In this document: piece after piece, positions 56,601-64,000 of the stretch | Numbering within the stretch: the stretch's first letter is position 1 | Layout of the letters: the number at the start of each line of letters is the position of its first letter | DNA from: Nematostella vectensis | Taxonomy: Eukaryota; Cnidaria; Anthozoa; Actiniaria; Edwardsiidae | Reading direction: 5' to 3' | DNA length: 64,000 nucleotides | NCBI RefSeq assembly: GCF_932526225.1 | Contig: NC_064038.1 | Span: 928,001 to 992,000 of the forward strand | Notes under the pieces: model-generated | The model's database searches: none | What the model was told of the DNA's origin: nothing | Seen by the model: only the letters and a program-made list of their open reading frames with translations | Translations under genes and position numbers: made by a program

Positions 56601-59600
56601 GACAACAGGTTTAACTGATGTACTTTTCACCTAAAGCATTAAGGAGGACAATGGGTTTAACTGATGTACTTTTCACCTAAAGCATTAAGAAGGACAATGG
56701 GTTTAACTGATGTACTTTTGACCTAAAGCAATAATGAGAGAGTAACAAGGAGAGGACAATAGGTTTAACTGGTGTACTTTTCACTTAAAGCATTAAGAAG
56801 GACAATGGGTTTAACTGATGTACTTTTGAACTAAAGCAATAATGAGAAAGTATTAAAGAGAGGACAATAGGTTTAACTGATGTACTTTTCACCTAAACCA
56901 TTAAGGAGGACAACAGGTTTAACTGATGTACTTTTCACCTAAAGCATTAAGGAGGGCAATGGGTTTAACTGATGTACTTTTCACCTAAAGCATTAAGAAG
57001 GACAATGGGTTTAACTGATGTACTTTTCACCTAAAGCAATAATGAGAGAGTATTAAGGAGAGGACAATGGGTTTAACTGATGTACTTTTTACCTAAAGCA
57101 ATAATGAGAGAGTATTAAGGAGAGGACAATGGGTTTAACTGATTTACTTTTCACCTAAAGCATTAAGAAGGACAATGGGTTTAACTGATGTACTTTTCAC
57201 CTAAAGCATTAAGAAGGACAATGTGTTTAACTGATTTACTTTTCACCTAAAGCATTAAGGACGACAATGGATTTAACTGATGTATTTTTCACCTAAAGCA
57301 ATAATGAGAAAGTATTAAGGAGAGAACAATAGCTTTAACTGTGGTACTTTTCACCTAAAGCATTAAGAAGGACAATTGGTTTAACTGATGTACTTTTCAC
57401 CTAAAGCAATAATGAGAGAGTATTAAGGAGAGGACAATGGGTTTAACTGATGTACTTTGACCTAAAGCATTAAGAAGGACAATGGGTTTAACTGATGTGC
57501 TTTTCACCTAAAGCATTAAGGAGGACAATGGGTTTAACTGATGTACTTTTCACCTAAAGCATTAAGGAGGACAATGGGTTCAACTGATGTACTTTTCACC
57601 CTAAAGCATTAAGGAGGACAACGGGTTTAACTGATGTACTTTTCACCTAAAGCATTAAGAAGGACAATGGGTTTAACTGATGTACATTTCACCTAAAGCT
57701 ATAATGAGAAAGTATTAAGGAGAGGACAATAGGTTTAACTGATGTACTTTGACCTAAAGCATTAAGATAGACAATGGGTTTAACTCATGTACTTTTCACC
57801 TAAACCATTAAAGAGGACAATGGGTTTAACTGATGTACTTTTCAACTAAAGTATTAAGGAGGACAATGGGTTTAACTGATGTACTTTTCACCTAAAGCAT
57901 TACGAAGGACAAAGGTTTTAACTGATGTACTTTTCACCTAAAGCAATAATGAGAGAGTATTAAGGAGAGGACAATGGGTTTACCTGATGTACGTTTCACC
58001 TAAAGCATTAAGAAGGACAATTGGTTTAAATGATGTACTTTTCACCTAAAGCATTAAGAAGGACAATGGGTTTAACTGATGTACTTTTCACCTAAAGAAT
58101 TAAGGAGGACAATGGGTTTAACTGATGTACTTTTCACCTAAAGCAATAATGAGAAAGTATTAAGGAGAGGACAATAGGTTTAACTGTGGTACTTTTCACC
58201 TAAAGCATTAAGAAGGACAATGGGTTTAACTCATGTACTTTTCACCTAAGGCATAAAGGAGGACAATGGGTTTAACTGATGTACTTTTCACCTAAAGCAT
58301 TAAGGAGGACAATGGGTTTAACTGATGTACTTTTCACCTAAAGCAATGATGAGAGAGTATTAAGGAGAGGACAATAGGTTTAACCGATGTACTTTTCACC
58401 TAAAGCATTAAAGAGGACAATGGGTTTAACTGATGTACTTTTCACCTAAAGCATTAAGAAGGACAATGGGTTTAACTGGTGTACTTTTCACCTAAAGCAT
58501 TAAGAAGGGCAATGGGTTTTACTGATGTACTTTTAACCTAAATCAATGATGAGAGAGTATTAAGGAGAGGACAATGGGTTTACCTGATGTACTTTTCAAC
58601 TAAAGCATTAAGAAGGACAATGGGTTTAACTGGTGTACTTTTCACCTAAAGCATTAAGAAGGACAATGGGTTTAACTGGTGTACTTTTCACCTAAAGCAT
58701 TAAGAAGGACAATGGGTTTAACTGGTGTACTTTTCACCTAAAGCATTAAGGAGGACAATGGGTTTAACTGTTGTACTTTTCACCTAAAGCATTAACGAGG
58801 ACAATGGGTTTAACTGGTGTACTTTTCACCTAAAGCATTAAGAAAGACAATGGGTTTAACTGATGTAGTTTTCACCTAAAGCATTAAGAAGGGCAATGGG
58901 TTTAACAGATGTACTTTTCACCTAAAGCATTAAGGAGGACAATGGGTTTAACTGGTGTACTTTTCACCCAAAGCATTAAGAAGGACAATGGGTTTAACTG
59001 ATGTACTTTTCACCTAAAGCATTAAGGAGGACAATGGGTTTAACAGATGTACTTTTCACCTAAAGCATTAAGAAGTACGATGGATTTAACTGATGTGCTT
59101 TTCACCTAAAGCATTAAGGAGGACAATGGGTTTAACTGATGTACTTTTTACATAAAGCATTAAGGAGGTCAATGGATTTGACTGATGTACATTTCACCTA
59201 AAGCATTAAGGAGGACAATGGGTTTAACTGATGTACTTTTCACCTAAAGCAATAATGAGAAAGTATTAAGGAGAGGACAATGGGTTTAACTGATGTACTT
59301 TTCACCTAAAGCATTAACGAGGACAATAGGTTTAACTGATGTACTTTTCACCTAAAGCATCAAGGAGGACAATGGGTTTAACTGATGTACTTTTCACCTA
59401 AAGCAATAATGAGAAAGTATTAAGGAGAGGACAATGGGTTTAACTGATGTACTTTTCACCTAAAGCATTAACAAGGACAATGGGTTTAACTGATGTACTT
59501 TTCACCTAAAGCATTAAGGAGGACAATGGGTTTAACTGATGTACTTTTCACCTAAAGCATTAAGGAGGACAATGGGTTTAACTGGTGTACTTTTCACCTA

Positions 59601-59985
59601 AAGCATTAAGGAGGACAATGGGTTTAACTGATGTACTTTTCACCAAAGCATTAAGGAGGACAATGGGTTTAACTGATGTACTTTTCACCTAAAGCATTAA
59701 GAAGGACTATGGGTTTAACTGGTGTACTTTTCACCTAAAGCATTAAGAAGGACAATGGGTTTAACTGATGTACTTTTCACCTAAAGCATTAAGGAGGACA
59801 ATGGGTTTAACTGGTGTACTTTTCACCTAAAGCATTAAGGAGGACAATGGGTTTAACTGATGTACTTTTCACCTAAAGCATTAAGAAGGACAATGGGTTT
59901 AACTGTTGTACTTTTCACCTAAAGCATTAAGAAGGACAATGGGTTTAACTGGTGTACTTTTTACCTAAAGCATTAAGGAGAGGAC

Positions 59986-60012
59986 AAAAAAGAAAAGACT
60001 TTTGAGACTTAC
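59986..60012 (-). other. Donor-proximal spacer between exon DCW and the 52-kb array
   Basis: Only 27 bp of intron, from GTAAGTC through a T-rich tract, separate the exon from the first array unit. That first unit carries TTTAGGTAAAA in gene sense, a better donor match than the common TTTAGGTGAAA. Confidence 0.7.
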
Positions 60013-60105
60013 ATAGTCGGCAAGTTTTTTAATCGTATTGGGAAATCGTGTAATGTCGCGTTCCAAGCGTTTGTCGGCTGTACGGTTCATCGAAGACCAA
60101 CAGTC
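60013..60105 (-). CDS. GH27 exon with DCW and RFP...LADY
   Basis: A 93-nt exon of exactly 31 codons, phase 0 at both ends. The acceptor is CATTCCTCAG and the donor TAT|GTAAGTC. It starts DCWSSMNRTADK and ends TRFPNTIKKLADY. DCW supplies the second substrate-binding aspartate and the cysteine that pairs with the one in the GW..WERF.C exon. NRT is a possible N-glycosylation sequon. The usual family motif RFPHGI is RFPNTI here, so two normally conserved residues differ. That may be lineage divergence or a sign of relaxed constraint. The 52-kb array begins only 28 bp past the donor. A 118-codon minus-strand frame covering this exon runs into intronic AAT repeat and is not a separate gene. Confidence 0.92.
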
Positions 60106-60139
60106 CTGAGGAATGATGCGACTGTATAAAAATATCGCT

Positions 60140-60295
60140 AGCAATAATAATAACAATAACAACAAATAATAATAATAATAACAACAATAATAATAACTAT
60201 AACAATGGTATGACAAACAATTAAAATCATAACAAAAAATTATAACGGTGATGATGATGCTAACAATATTAATAATACAATTATTATTATACCAT
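60140..60295. repeat. AAT/AAC-rich simple repeat
   Basis: Runs of AATAATAAC and AACAATAAT on the + strand. Translated on minus they give poly-Tyr/Leu/Cys, which explains the spurious 118-codon frame. Confidence 0.85.
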
Positions 60296-60354
60296 AGGTA
60301 CATACCAGATGTACATATCACACAAAATCTACTATGCCATACGAATATTTAACA

Positions 60355-60407
60355 ATTTCCATTTAGCTCTCGGTAGATATTTCGCCACTATCTGCCGAAA
60401 TGGAAAT
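60355..60407. other. Hairpin-forming inverted repeat
   Basis: ATTTCCATTT (60355-60364) pairs with AAATGGAAAT (60398-60407). Inside it, CGGTAGAT pairs with ATCTGCCG with one mismatch. The result is an 18-bp stem with a six-base bulge and an 11-base loop. Confidence 0.75.
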
Positions 60408-60422
60408 GGTATAATGGTTTTA

Positions 60423-60599
60423 GTATATAAAACGAGGTTTAGAGCAATTTTCTTGCAAACCGGCTGTTGCACCCGGCATTTTGCTTGATTTCGGGCGCAG
60501 GAAAATATCCACCTCCTAGGAGGTGTATAATGCATTTAATCCCGAGTTTCTTAACCAATCAAATCGCTTGTTCTTGCGAGGTTCCCGAGTTTTATATAC
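60423..60599. mobile_element. 177-bp fold-back element with 11-bp TIRs and central palindrome
   Basis: GTATATAAAAC at 60423-60433 is exactly inverted at 60589-60599. A perfect 16-bp palindrome, CACCTCCTAGGAGGTG, sits at 60510-60525, near the midpoint (60511). The arms share further weak similarity. No target duplication is clear. The TATATAAAA ends could instead be TATA-like boxes, but this is intronic. Confidence 0.45.
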
Positions 60600-60664
60600 A
60601 AAAATAATACACTAATAGAATAAAATGCTTTTATAAGTTCTATTGATTATATTTGTAAACTTAC

Positions 60665-60746
60665 ATCAATGCAGACATACTCGTATCCAGCCTCTCGGAA
60701 GCCATCTGAGGCAATTCGATCAGCCATTTCCTTTAACAGGTTCTCA
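60665..60746 (-). CDS. GH27 exon with MADR and YEYVCID
   Basis: An 82-nt exon: one base completing the serine of NCIS, then 27 intact codons. The product reads ENLLKEMADRIASDGF, REAGYEYVCID. The acceptor is TTCTTCCAG, read on minus just above 60746. The donor is GTAAGTTT at 60657-60664, a near-consensus 5' splice site, leaving in phase 0. In the family this is barrel helix 1 and strand 2, ending with the first of the two aspartates that bind the sugar (ID|DCW). There is no frameshift or stop. A 71-codon open frame on the opposite strand across this exon is a shadow. Confidence 0.93.
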
Positions 60747-60997
60747 CTGGAAGAACGATAATAGATCCATCATCATCTTTATCGGTATCATGTCATTTCG
60801 TCCAGTTTGTCCACAAGTAGCGTCGTTACGTCCACATATATTTTTTACAAAACTCTAGCCTTAAATCGTTTCTGTCGGATCTAAACACTCCTACTCTAAC
60901 AGACTAGGAAAGGAAAAGCTGTGAAGCTGTCTATAAGCGAATGTTATGCAAGCCTAATTTACGGTGGCCCATAAGTGCAATCCAAATACAAACTCCG

Positions 60998-61077
60998 AAT
61001 TCCAAAGCCTCGCTCTCAATTCCAAAGCCTCACTTCTAATTCCAAAACCTCACTATCAATTCCAAAACCTCACTCCA
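60998..61077. repeat. 20-bp tandem repeat, four copies
   Basis: AATTCCAAAGCCTC plus six bases repeats at 60998, 61018, 61038 and 61058 with small changes (AAAGCC/AAAACC, GCTCTC/ACTATC). Confidence 0.85.
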
Positions 61078-61354
61078 AGAGTGAGATATCTAGAGACTGG
61101 GTCGAGCTCTTGGATTCCAATGCAGCACGTCTTCACGTTTCATGATGTTTTGCTCGAATTGCGTAATCCATGCGATGGTGGAGCACGTTTTTGCTCACAC
61201 TATGGACACGAAATCACCAATAGGTGTGACAGTTTTATTAATTGCTACTTTATCACAATTACTGCATTTTTTGCTTGTTTATTGCCTGCCCGGTTTCCTG
61301 GTGCAGGATAGCGCTATCCTAGGAATTCTTATGATAGGGATACAGTATACATTA

Positions 61355-61475
61355 CCGTAAATGATCTAATAAACGCCTCCTATCTAACGAACGCCCCCCC
61401 CCCCCAGGTTACAAGTTTGTATTGAACGCCTCTCTCTAACAAACAACCTTTTTATTAAACGCCTCCCCCGTATCC
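61355..61475. repeat. AACGCC/poly-C motif cluster
   Basis: Repeated AAACGCCTCC, GAACGCCCCC, GAACGCCTCTC and AAACGCCTCCC separated by CTAAC(G/A)AAC, after ACCGTAAATGATCTAATA. I recall similar patches from anthozoan intergenic DNA, but this is recollection, not a search. Confidence 0.5.
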
Positions 61476-61648
61476 GTTTATCATGGTGATGGGAGTTTTT
61501 GCAACGTCGGTTAGAACAGACAACAATAATATTAAGGGTATTAAAATAGGGAACAGTGAAGTCGAAGTCGTTATGTTCGCTGGTGATGCAAAAAACTGTA
61601 AAAAAAATTTGAGAGGGTATTCTCTCTGGTTCTCTGAGGGTGTTCTCT

Positions 61649-61677
61649 GATTTTACCCTCTTGAGAGGGTAAAAATC
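61649..61677. other. Short tight hairpin
   Basis: GATTTTACCCTCT followed by TG and AGAGGGTAAAAATC: a stem of 11 perfect pairs, 13 allowing one bulged A, with a two-base loop. It sits in a CTCTCTGG/GAGGGTATTCTCT-rich patch. Confidence 0.65.
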
Positions 61678-61689
61678 TGAAAACAACTT

Positions 61690-62115
61690 TTAACATATGG
61701 AAGACGAGGTCTCTCACGTTATATGGAAAAACTACAGTGATGTGAACTTTGGCATTATCTTAGGTATTATATGTATGCTCAAAAATGGCCACCAAAAGGC
61801 TATGTGAGCAATGTCAAATCATCTATACTTGATTTTCTCTGGAACGGTAAAGAAGCAAAGGTAAAAGCTGAGCAAGAACAAGGAGGATCACATCTCCCTG
61901 ATCTTGAGGCATAGTAAAAGCCTGTCAAATTGGTTGGACCCTTAGGTTAATGGAGGAAAATAATAAGACCTGGAGAATAATACCAAATTCACAACTGAGG
62001 TTGATAGAGGGGAGAGAAGAAATAGGTAGGCTGCCTAAGTAGCTCCTCGAATTCTATAGATCGATATTATTTTTATGGTCAGAGCTTTGTTATTTGCCAA
62101 CTCAAGTGAAGAGGA
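61690..62115 (+). pseudogene. Decayed LINE (non-LTR retrotransposon) ORF2 C-terminal fragment
   Basis: Fragments in order on the + strand match the region just after the reverse transcriptase palm of L1/Tx1-like LINEs: GYVSNVKSSILDFLWNGK (61797-61850), then GGSHLPDLEA, then after stops and a frame change KACQIGWTLRLMEENNKTWR with IIPN (about 61920-61988), then LLEFYRSILFLWSEL (62043-62087). The WNGK, GG..LPDLE and EENNKTW motifs are characteristic of this stretch. No upstream catalytic domain remains, so it is a 5'-truncated, dead copy antisense to the host gene. Confidence 0.72.
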
Positions 62116-62387
62116 CCTGAAATGTATAGACTAAGGATAACGTAGTTGTTTCTGGGATTCAAGTACTCGAGCTAAGATTAGTAATTTGTTTGACAAGCAT
62201 CAGTATTCTGCTGTTTTTTTTTTTTTAGCAAGAAAGCATTTGCTGACTACAACCAGACCCAAAAACTTTCGCATTTGTTCCGTCAATACTTCACAAATTT
62301 CTATGTAACACGGAATTAATTTCTGAAATTCAAAGACAAAGGGTTTATTACCTTTAGCATCATAACTATCACAGCCGCTATAAAACC

Positions 62388-62751
62388 CACCACCACCGTC
62401 ATCGTCACCATCACCACTATCACCATCATCATAACCACTTTCATCACCATCATCACACCACATCATCAACACCACCACCAATATCACCATCATCAACACC
62501 ACCACCAATATTACCATCATCATAACCACTTTCATCACCATCATCACACCACATCATCAACACCACCACCACGTACACCACTACCATCATAATCGTCACC
62601 ATCACCACCAATAATCACCATCACTATTTTCGCAACCAATGCCATTACAACCACCATCACCATAATCACCAGACAGTCATCACCATCATAATCGCCACTA
62701 CCACCAACACTATCACCACCATCGTCACCCCCACCACTATCATCAATATTG
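62388..62751. repeat. CAC/ATC imperfect triplet repeat
   Basis: A + strand run of ACC, ATC and CAC triplets with internal duplication (ATAACCACTTTCATCACCAT at 62431 and 62522, offset 91). On minus it reads as GGT/GAT/GTG and generates open frames rich in Met, Val, Asp and Gly that are not genes. It lies next to the 34-bp array. Confidence 0.85.
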
Positions 62752-63871
62752 TATACACACCTGATGCAGTTTTCAGGATCATTTCTATACACACCTGATG
62801 CAGTTCTCAGGATCATTTCTATATACACCTGATGCAGTTCTCAGGATCATTTCTATACACACCTGATGCAGTTCTCAGGATCATTTATATACACACCTGA
62901 TGCAGTTCTCAGGATCATTTATATACACACCTGATGCAATTCTCAGGATCATTTATATACACACCTGATGTAGTTCTCAGGATCATTTATATACACACCT
63001 GATGCAGTTCTCAGGATCATTTATATACACACCTGATGCAGTTCTCAGGATCATTTCTATACACACCTGATGCAGTTCTCTGAATCATTTATATACACAC
63101 TTGATGCAGTTCTCAGGATCATTTCTATACACACCTGATGCAATTCTCAGGATCATTTATATACACACCTGATGCAGTTCTCAGGATCATTTATATACAC
63201 ACCTGATGCAATTCTCAGGATCATTTATATACACACTTGATGCAGTTCTCAGGATCATTTATATACACACCTGATGCAGTTCTCAGGATCATTTATATAC
63301 ACACCTGATGCAGTTCTCAGGATCATTTATATACACACCTGATGCAATTCTCAGGATCATTTATATACACACTTGATGCAGTTCTCAGGATCATTTATAT
63401 ACACACCTGATGCAGTTCTCAGGATCATTTATATACACACCTGATGCAGTTCTCTGAATCATTTATATACACACTTGATGCAGTTCTCAGGATCATTTAT
63501 ATACACACTTGATGCAGTTCTCAGGATCATTTATATACACACCTGATGCAATTCTCAGGATCATTTATATACACACCTGATGCAGTTCTCAGGATCATTT
63601 ATATACACACTTGATGCAGTTCTCATGATCATTTATATACACACCTGATGCAGTTCTCAGGATCATTTATATACACACTTGATGCAGTTCTCAGGATCAT
63701 TTATATACACACTTGATGCAGTTCTCAGGATCATTTATATACACACCTGATGCAATTCTCAGGATCATTTATATACACACCTGATGCAGTTCTCAGGATC
63801 ATTTATATACACACTTGATGCAGTTCTCATGATCATTTATATACACACCTGATGCAGTTCTCAGGATCATT
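62752..63871 (-). repeat. 34-bp minisatellite seeded by an exon/5' splice-site junction, 33 copies
   Basis: A constant 34-bp period. In gene sense the unit is AATGATCCTGAGAACTGCAT and CAG, then GTGTGTATATA: exactly the last 23 nt of exon 63849-63918 followed by the first 11 nt of its intron. The first copy is the exon itself, and the 32 others run downstream into the intron. Most copies keep CAG|GTGTGT, and about nine have CAA|GTGTGT. The low divergence between copies suggests recent amplification. Reading on past the true donor, AG GTGTGTATATAAA meets TGA in frame after five codons, so use of any internal donor would truncate the protein. Confidence 0.96.
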
Positions 63872-63918
63872 GACACAGTCAATGTTACAACGGAAACGCT
63901 CCCATGCCATCCACCCCA
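63849..63918 (-). CDS. GH27 exon with GW..WERF.C motif (second coding exon, inferred)
   Basis: A 70-nt exon entered in phase 1 (acceptor TTCTTCAG at 63919-63926, read on minus) and left in phase 2 at AG|GTGTGT. It encodes [10 protein letters not shown], then IDC, then DPENCI and the first two bases of a serine codon. The second tryptophan corresponds to the pocket tryptophan of GLA. Its three cysteines correspond to those that form the first two disulfides (one partner is in DCW two exons on). The methionine before GW must start with the last base of the previous exon, which is beyond the right edge and should hold the signal peptide. The last 23 nt of this exon are the founding part of the adjacent 34-bp tandem array, so the true donor is taken as the outermost, gene-proximal copy: it is the only one that continues the reading frame into the next exon. 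Confidence 0.92.
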
Positions 63919-64000
63919 CTGAAGAACAACAACTCAAAGATTAAGATACAATTGACTACAATTGATCACAAGCTATTGTGAGATTTTTTTTTCTTCGTTC
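63919..64000 (-). other. Intron 3' end upstream of the GW..WERF.C exon
   Basis: Contains the acceptor GTTGTTGTTCTTCAG read on minus and AT-rich intron sequence up to the window edge. The first coding exon is outside the window. Confidence 0.75.

Larger units (their letters stand above)
7746..59985. repeat. About 52-kb satellite array of 46-bp and 62-bp units inside the GH27 intron
   Basis: Roughly 1,100 head-to-tail units. The standard unit is 46 bp with + strand landmarks GGGTTTAACTGATGTAC, TTTTCACCTAAAGC and ATTAAGGAGGACAAT. An interspersed 62-bp type replaces the last 16 bp by 32 bp containing CAATAATGAGAGAGTATTAA. Both types have stops in every frame on both strands, so there is no coding capacity. 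Point variants (TTTACATAAAG, CATTAACGAGG, CACTATGGAGG, GGTTTCACTG and others) recur in fixed order over kilobases, giving nested higher-order repeats. In gene sense a standard unit reads CTTTAG|GTGAAAAG, a weak splice-site-like junction. The array abuts the transposon TIR on one side and lies 28 bp from a GH27 donor on the other. Confidence 0.97.
60106..60664 (-). other. 559-bp intron between two GH27 exons
   Basis: A GT-AG intron holding the AAT/AAC simple repeat (about 60140-60270), a hairpin (60355-60407) and a fold-back element (60423-60599). No tandem array. Minus-strand open frames here are low-complexity or read-through artefacts. Confidence 0.85.
60747..62387 (-). other. Intron sequence with decayed repeats between GH27 exons
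   Basis: Part of the 3.1-kb intron between 60746 and 63849. It holds a 20-bp short tandem repeat, an AACGCC-rich patch, a short hairpin and a LINE remnant, described separately. Open frames at 60964-61360 and 61384-61686 have no recognisable protein similarity and overlap repeats. Confidence 0.6.
2290..63918 (-). other. Partial GH27 alpha-galactosidase / alpha-N-acetylgalactosaminidase gene, five exons visible
   Basis: Gene model joining 63849-63918, 60665-60746, 60013-60105, 4632-4668 and 2290-2354 on the minus strand. The joined 347 nt read without a stop, and every junction has AG and GT with matching phases (1, 2, 0, 0, 1, 0 from first acceptor to last donor). From recall of the family, the order of motifs follows human GLA: the GW..WERF.C substrate-pocket loop, NCIS, MADR, the DDCW active-site aspartates, ADY-HSKGLK, the pocket tyrosine in GLYADYG, and the KTCAGYPG cysteine. 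The enzyme removes terminal alpha-linked galactose or GalNAc from glycoconjugates in lysosomes. The residues that separate the two specificities, the nucleophile and the acid/base all lie in later exons outside the window. The visible part is about a quarter of a typical enzyme of roughly 400 residues. Introns are about 3.1 kb, 0.56 kb, 55.3 kb, 2.3 kb and more than 2.3 kb. Confidence 0.92.

Noticed and set aside
7746-59985. AAGGAGG...ATG in each unit as ribosome-binding sites or small ORFs
   Set aside because: The locus is eukaryotic, every frame stops within a unit or two, and the motif is just part of the satellite unit.
7746-59985. Centromeric satellite
   Set aside because: Higher-order structure is similar, but intact exons of one gene flank it in correct phase and no CENP-B-like box was seen.
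59965-60321. 118-codon minus-strand ORF as a membrane protein
   Set aside because: The hydrophobic part is AAT/AAC simple repeat. The C-terminal part is the GH27 DCW exon plus intron read-through past its GTAAGT donor.
60423-60435. TATATAAAA as a core promoter
   Set aside because: It lies within an intron of the host gene and is one arm of an inverted repeat. No transcription unit follows it.
60643-60858. 71-codon + strand ORF
   Set aside because: Shadow of the GH27 exon on the opposite strand.
62200-62828. Two minus-strand open frames rich in Val, Met, Asp and Gly
   Set aside because: Translations of the CAC/ATC triplet repeat and the 34-bp array. No domain similarity.

Overview
The window is from a eukaryotic, metazoan genome. 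It has spliced genes with GT-AG introns, a decayed LINE, a decayed terminal-inverted-repeat (TIR) transposon and very large tandem arrays. An anthozoan or other marine invertebrate is my guess, from the style of the decayed transposon ORF and an AACGCC-type intergenic motif. The species cannot be fixed from the sequence.

The key result is that almost the whole window is one gene on the minus strand. Five small exons at 63849-63918, 60665-60746, 60013-60105, 4632-4668 and 2290-2354 join with consistent splice phases. Together they encode about 115 uninterrupted residues of the N-terminal catalytic barrel of a glycoside hydrolase family 27 lysosomal enzyme (alpha-galactosidase A / alpha-N-acetylgalactosaminidase). 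The signal-peptide exon lies beyond the right edge. The exons carrying the catalytic aspartates lie beyond the left edge.

All four long introns seen here contain a tandem array; the one short intron (60106-60664) does not. From the gene's 5' side they are: a 34-bp array (62752-63871); a 46/62-bp array of about 52 kb (7746-59985); a 29-bp array (2463-4631); and a 32-bp array (1 to about 1655, running off the left edge). Two of these are seeded by the gene itself. The 34-bp unit is the last 23 nt of its exon plus the first 11 nt of the intron. The 29-bp unit is about 15 exonic nt plus about 14 intronic nt. Both therefore repeat an authentic 5' splice site many times, producing fields of decoy donors. 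Using a decoy instead of the first donor reads into an in-frame stop within a few codons. The 46-bp unit also carries AG|GTGA in gene-sense orientation.

Other content: a decayed 2.34-kb DNA transposon with 72-bp TIRs (5404-7745), whose right end abuts the 52-kb array; a small poly-C-containing TIR element (1725-1893); a decayed LINE reverse transcriptase fragment (61690-62115); a 177-bp fold-back element (60423-60599); and several simple repeats. Long open frames on the + strand in the 29-bp array, and the low-complexity frames near 60.1 kb and 62.5 kb, are not genes.
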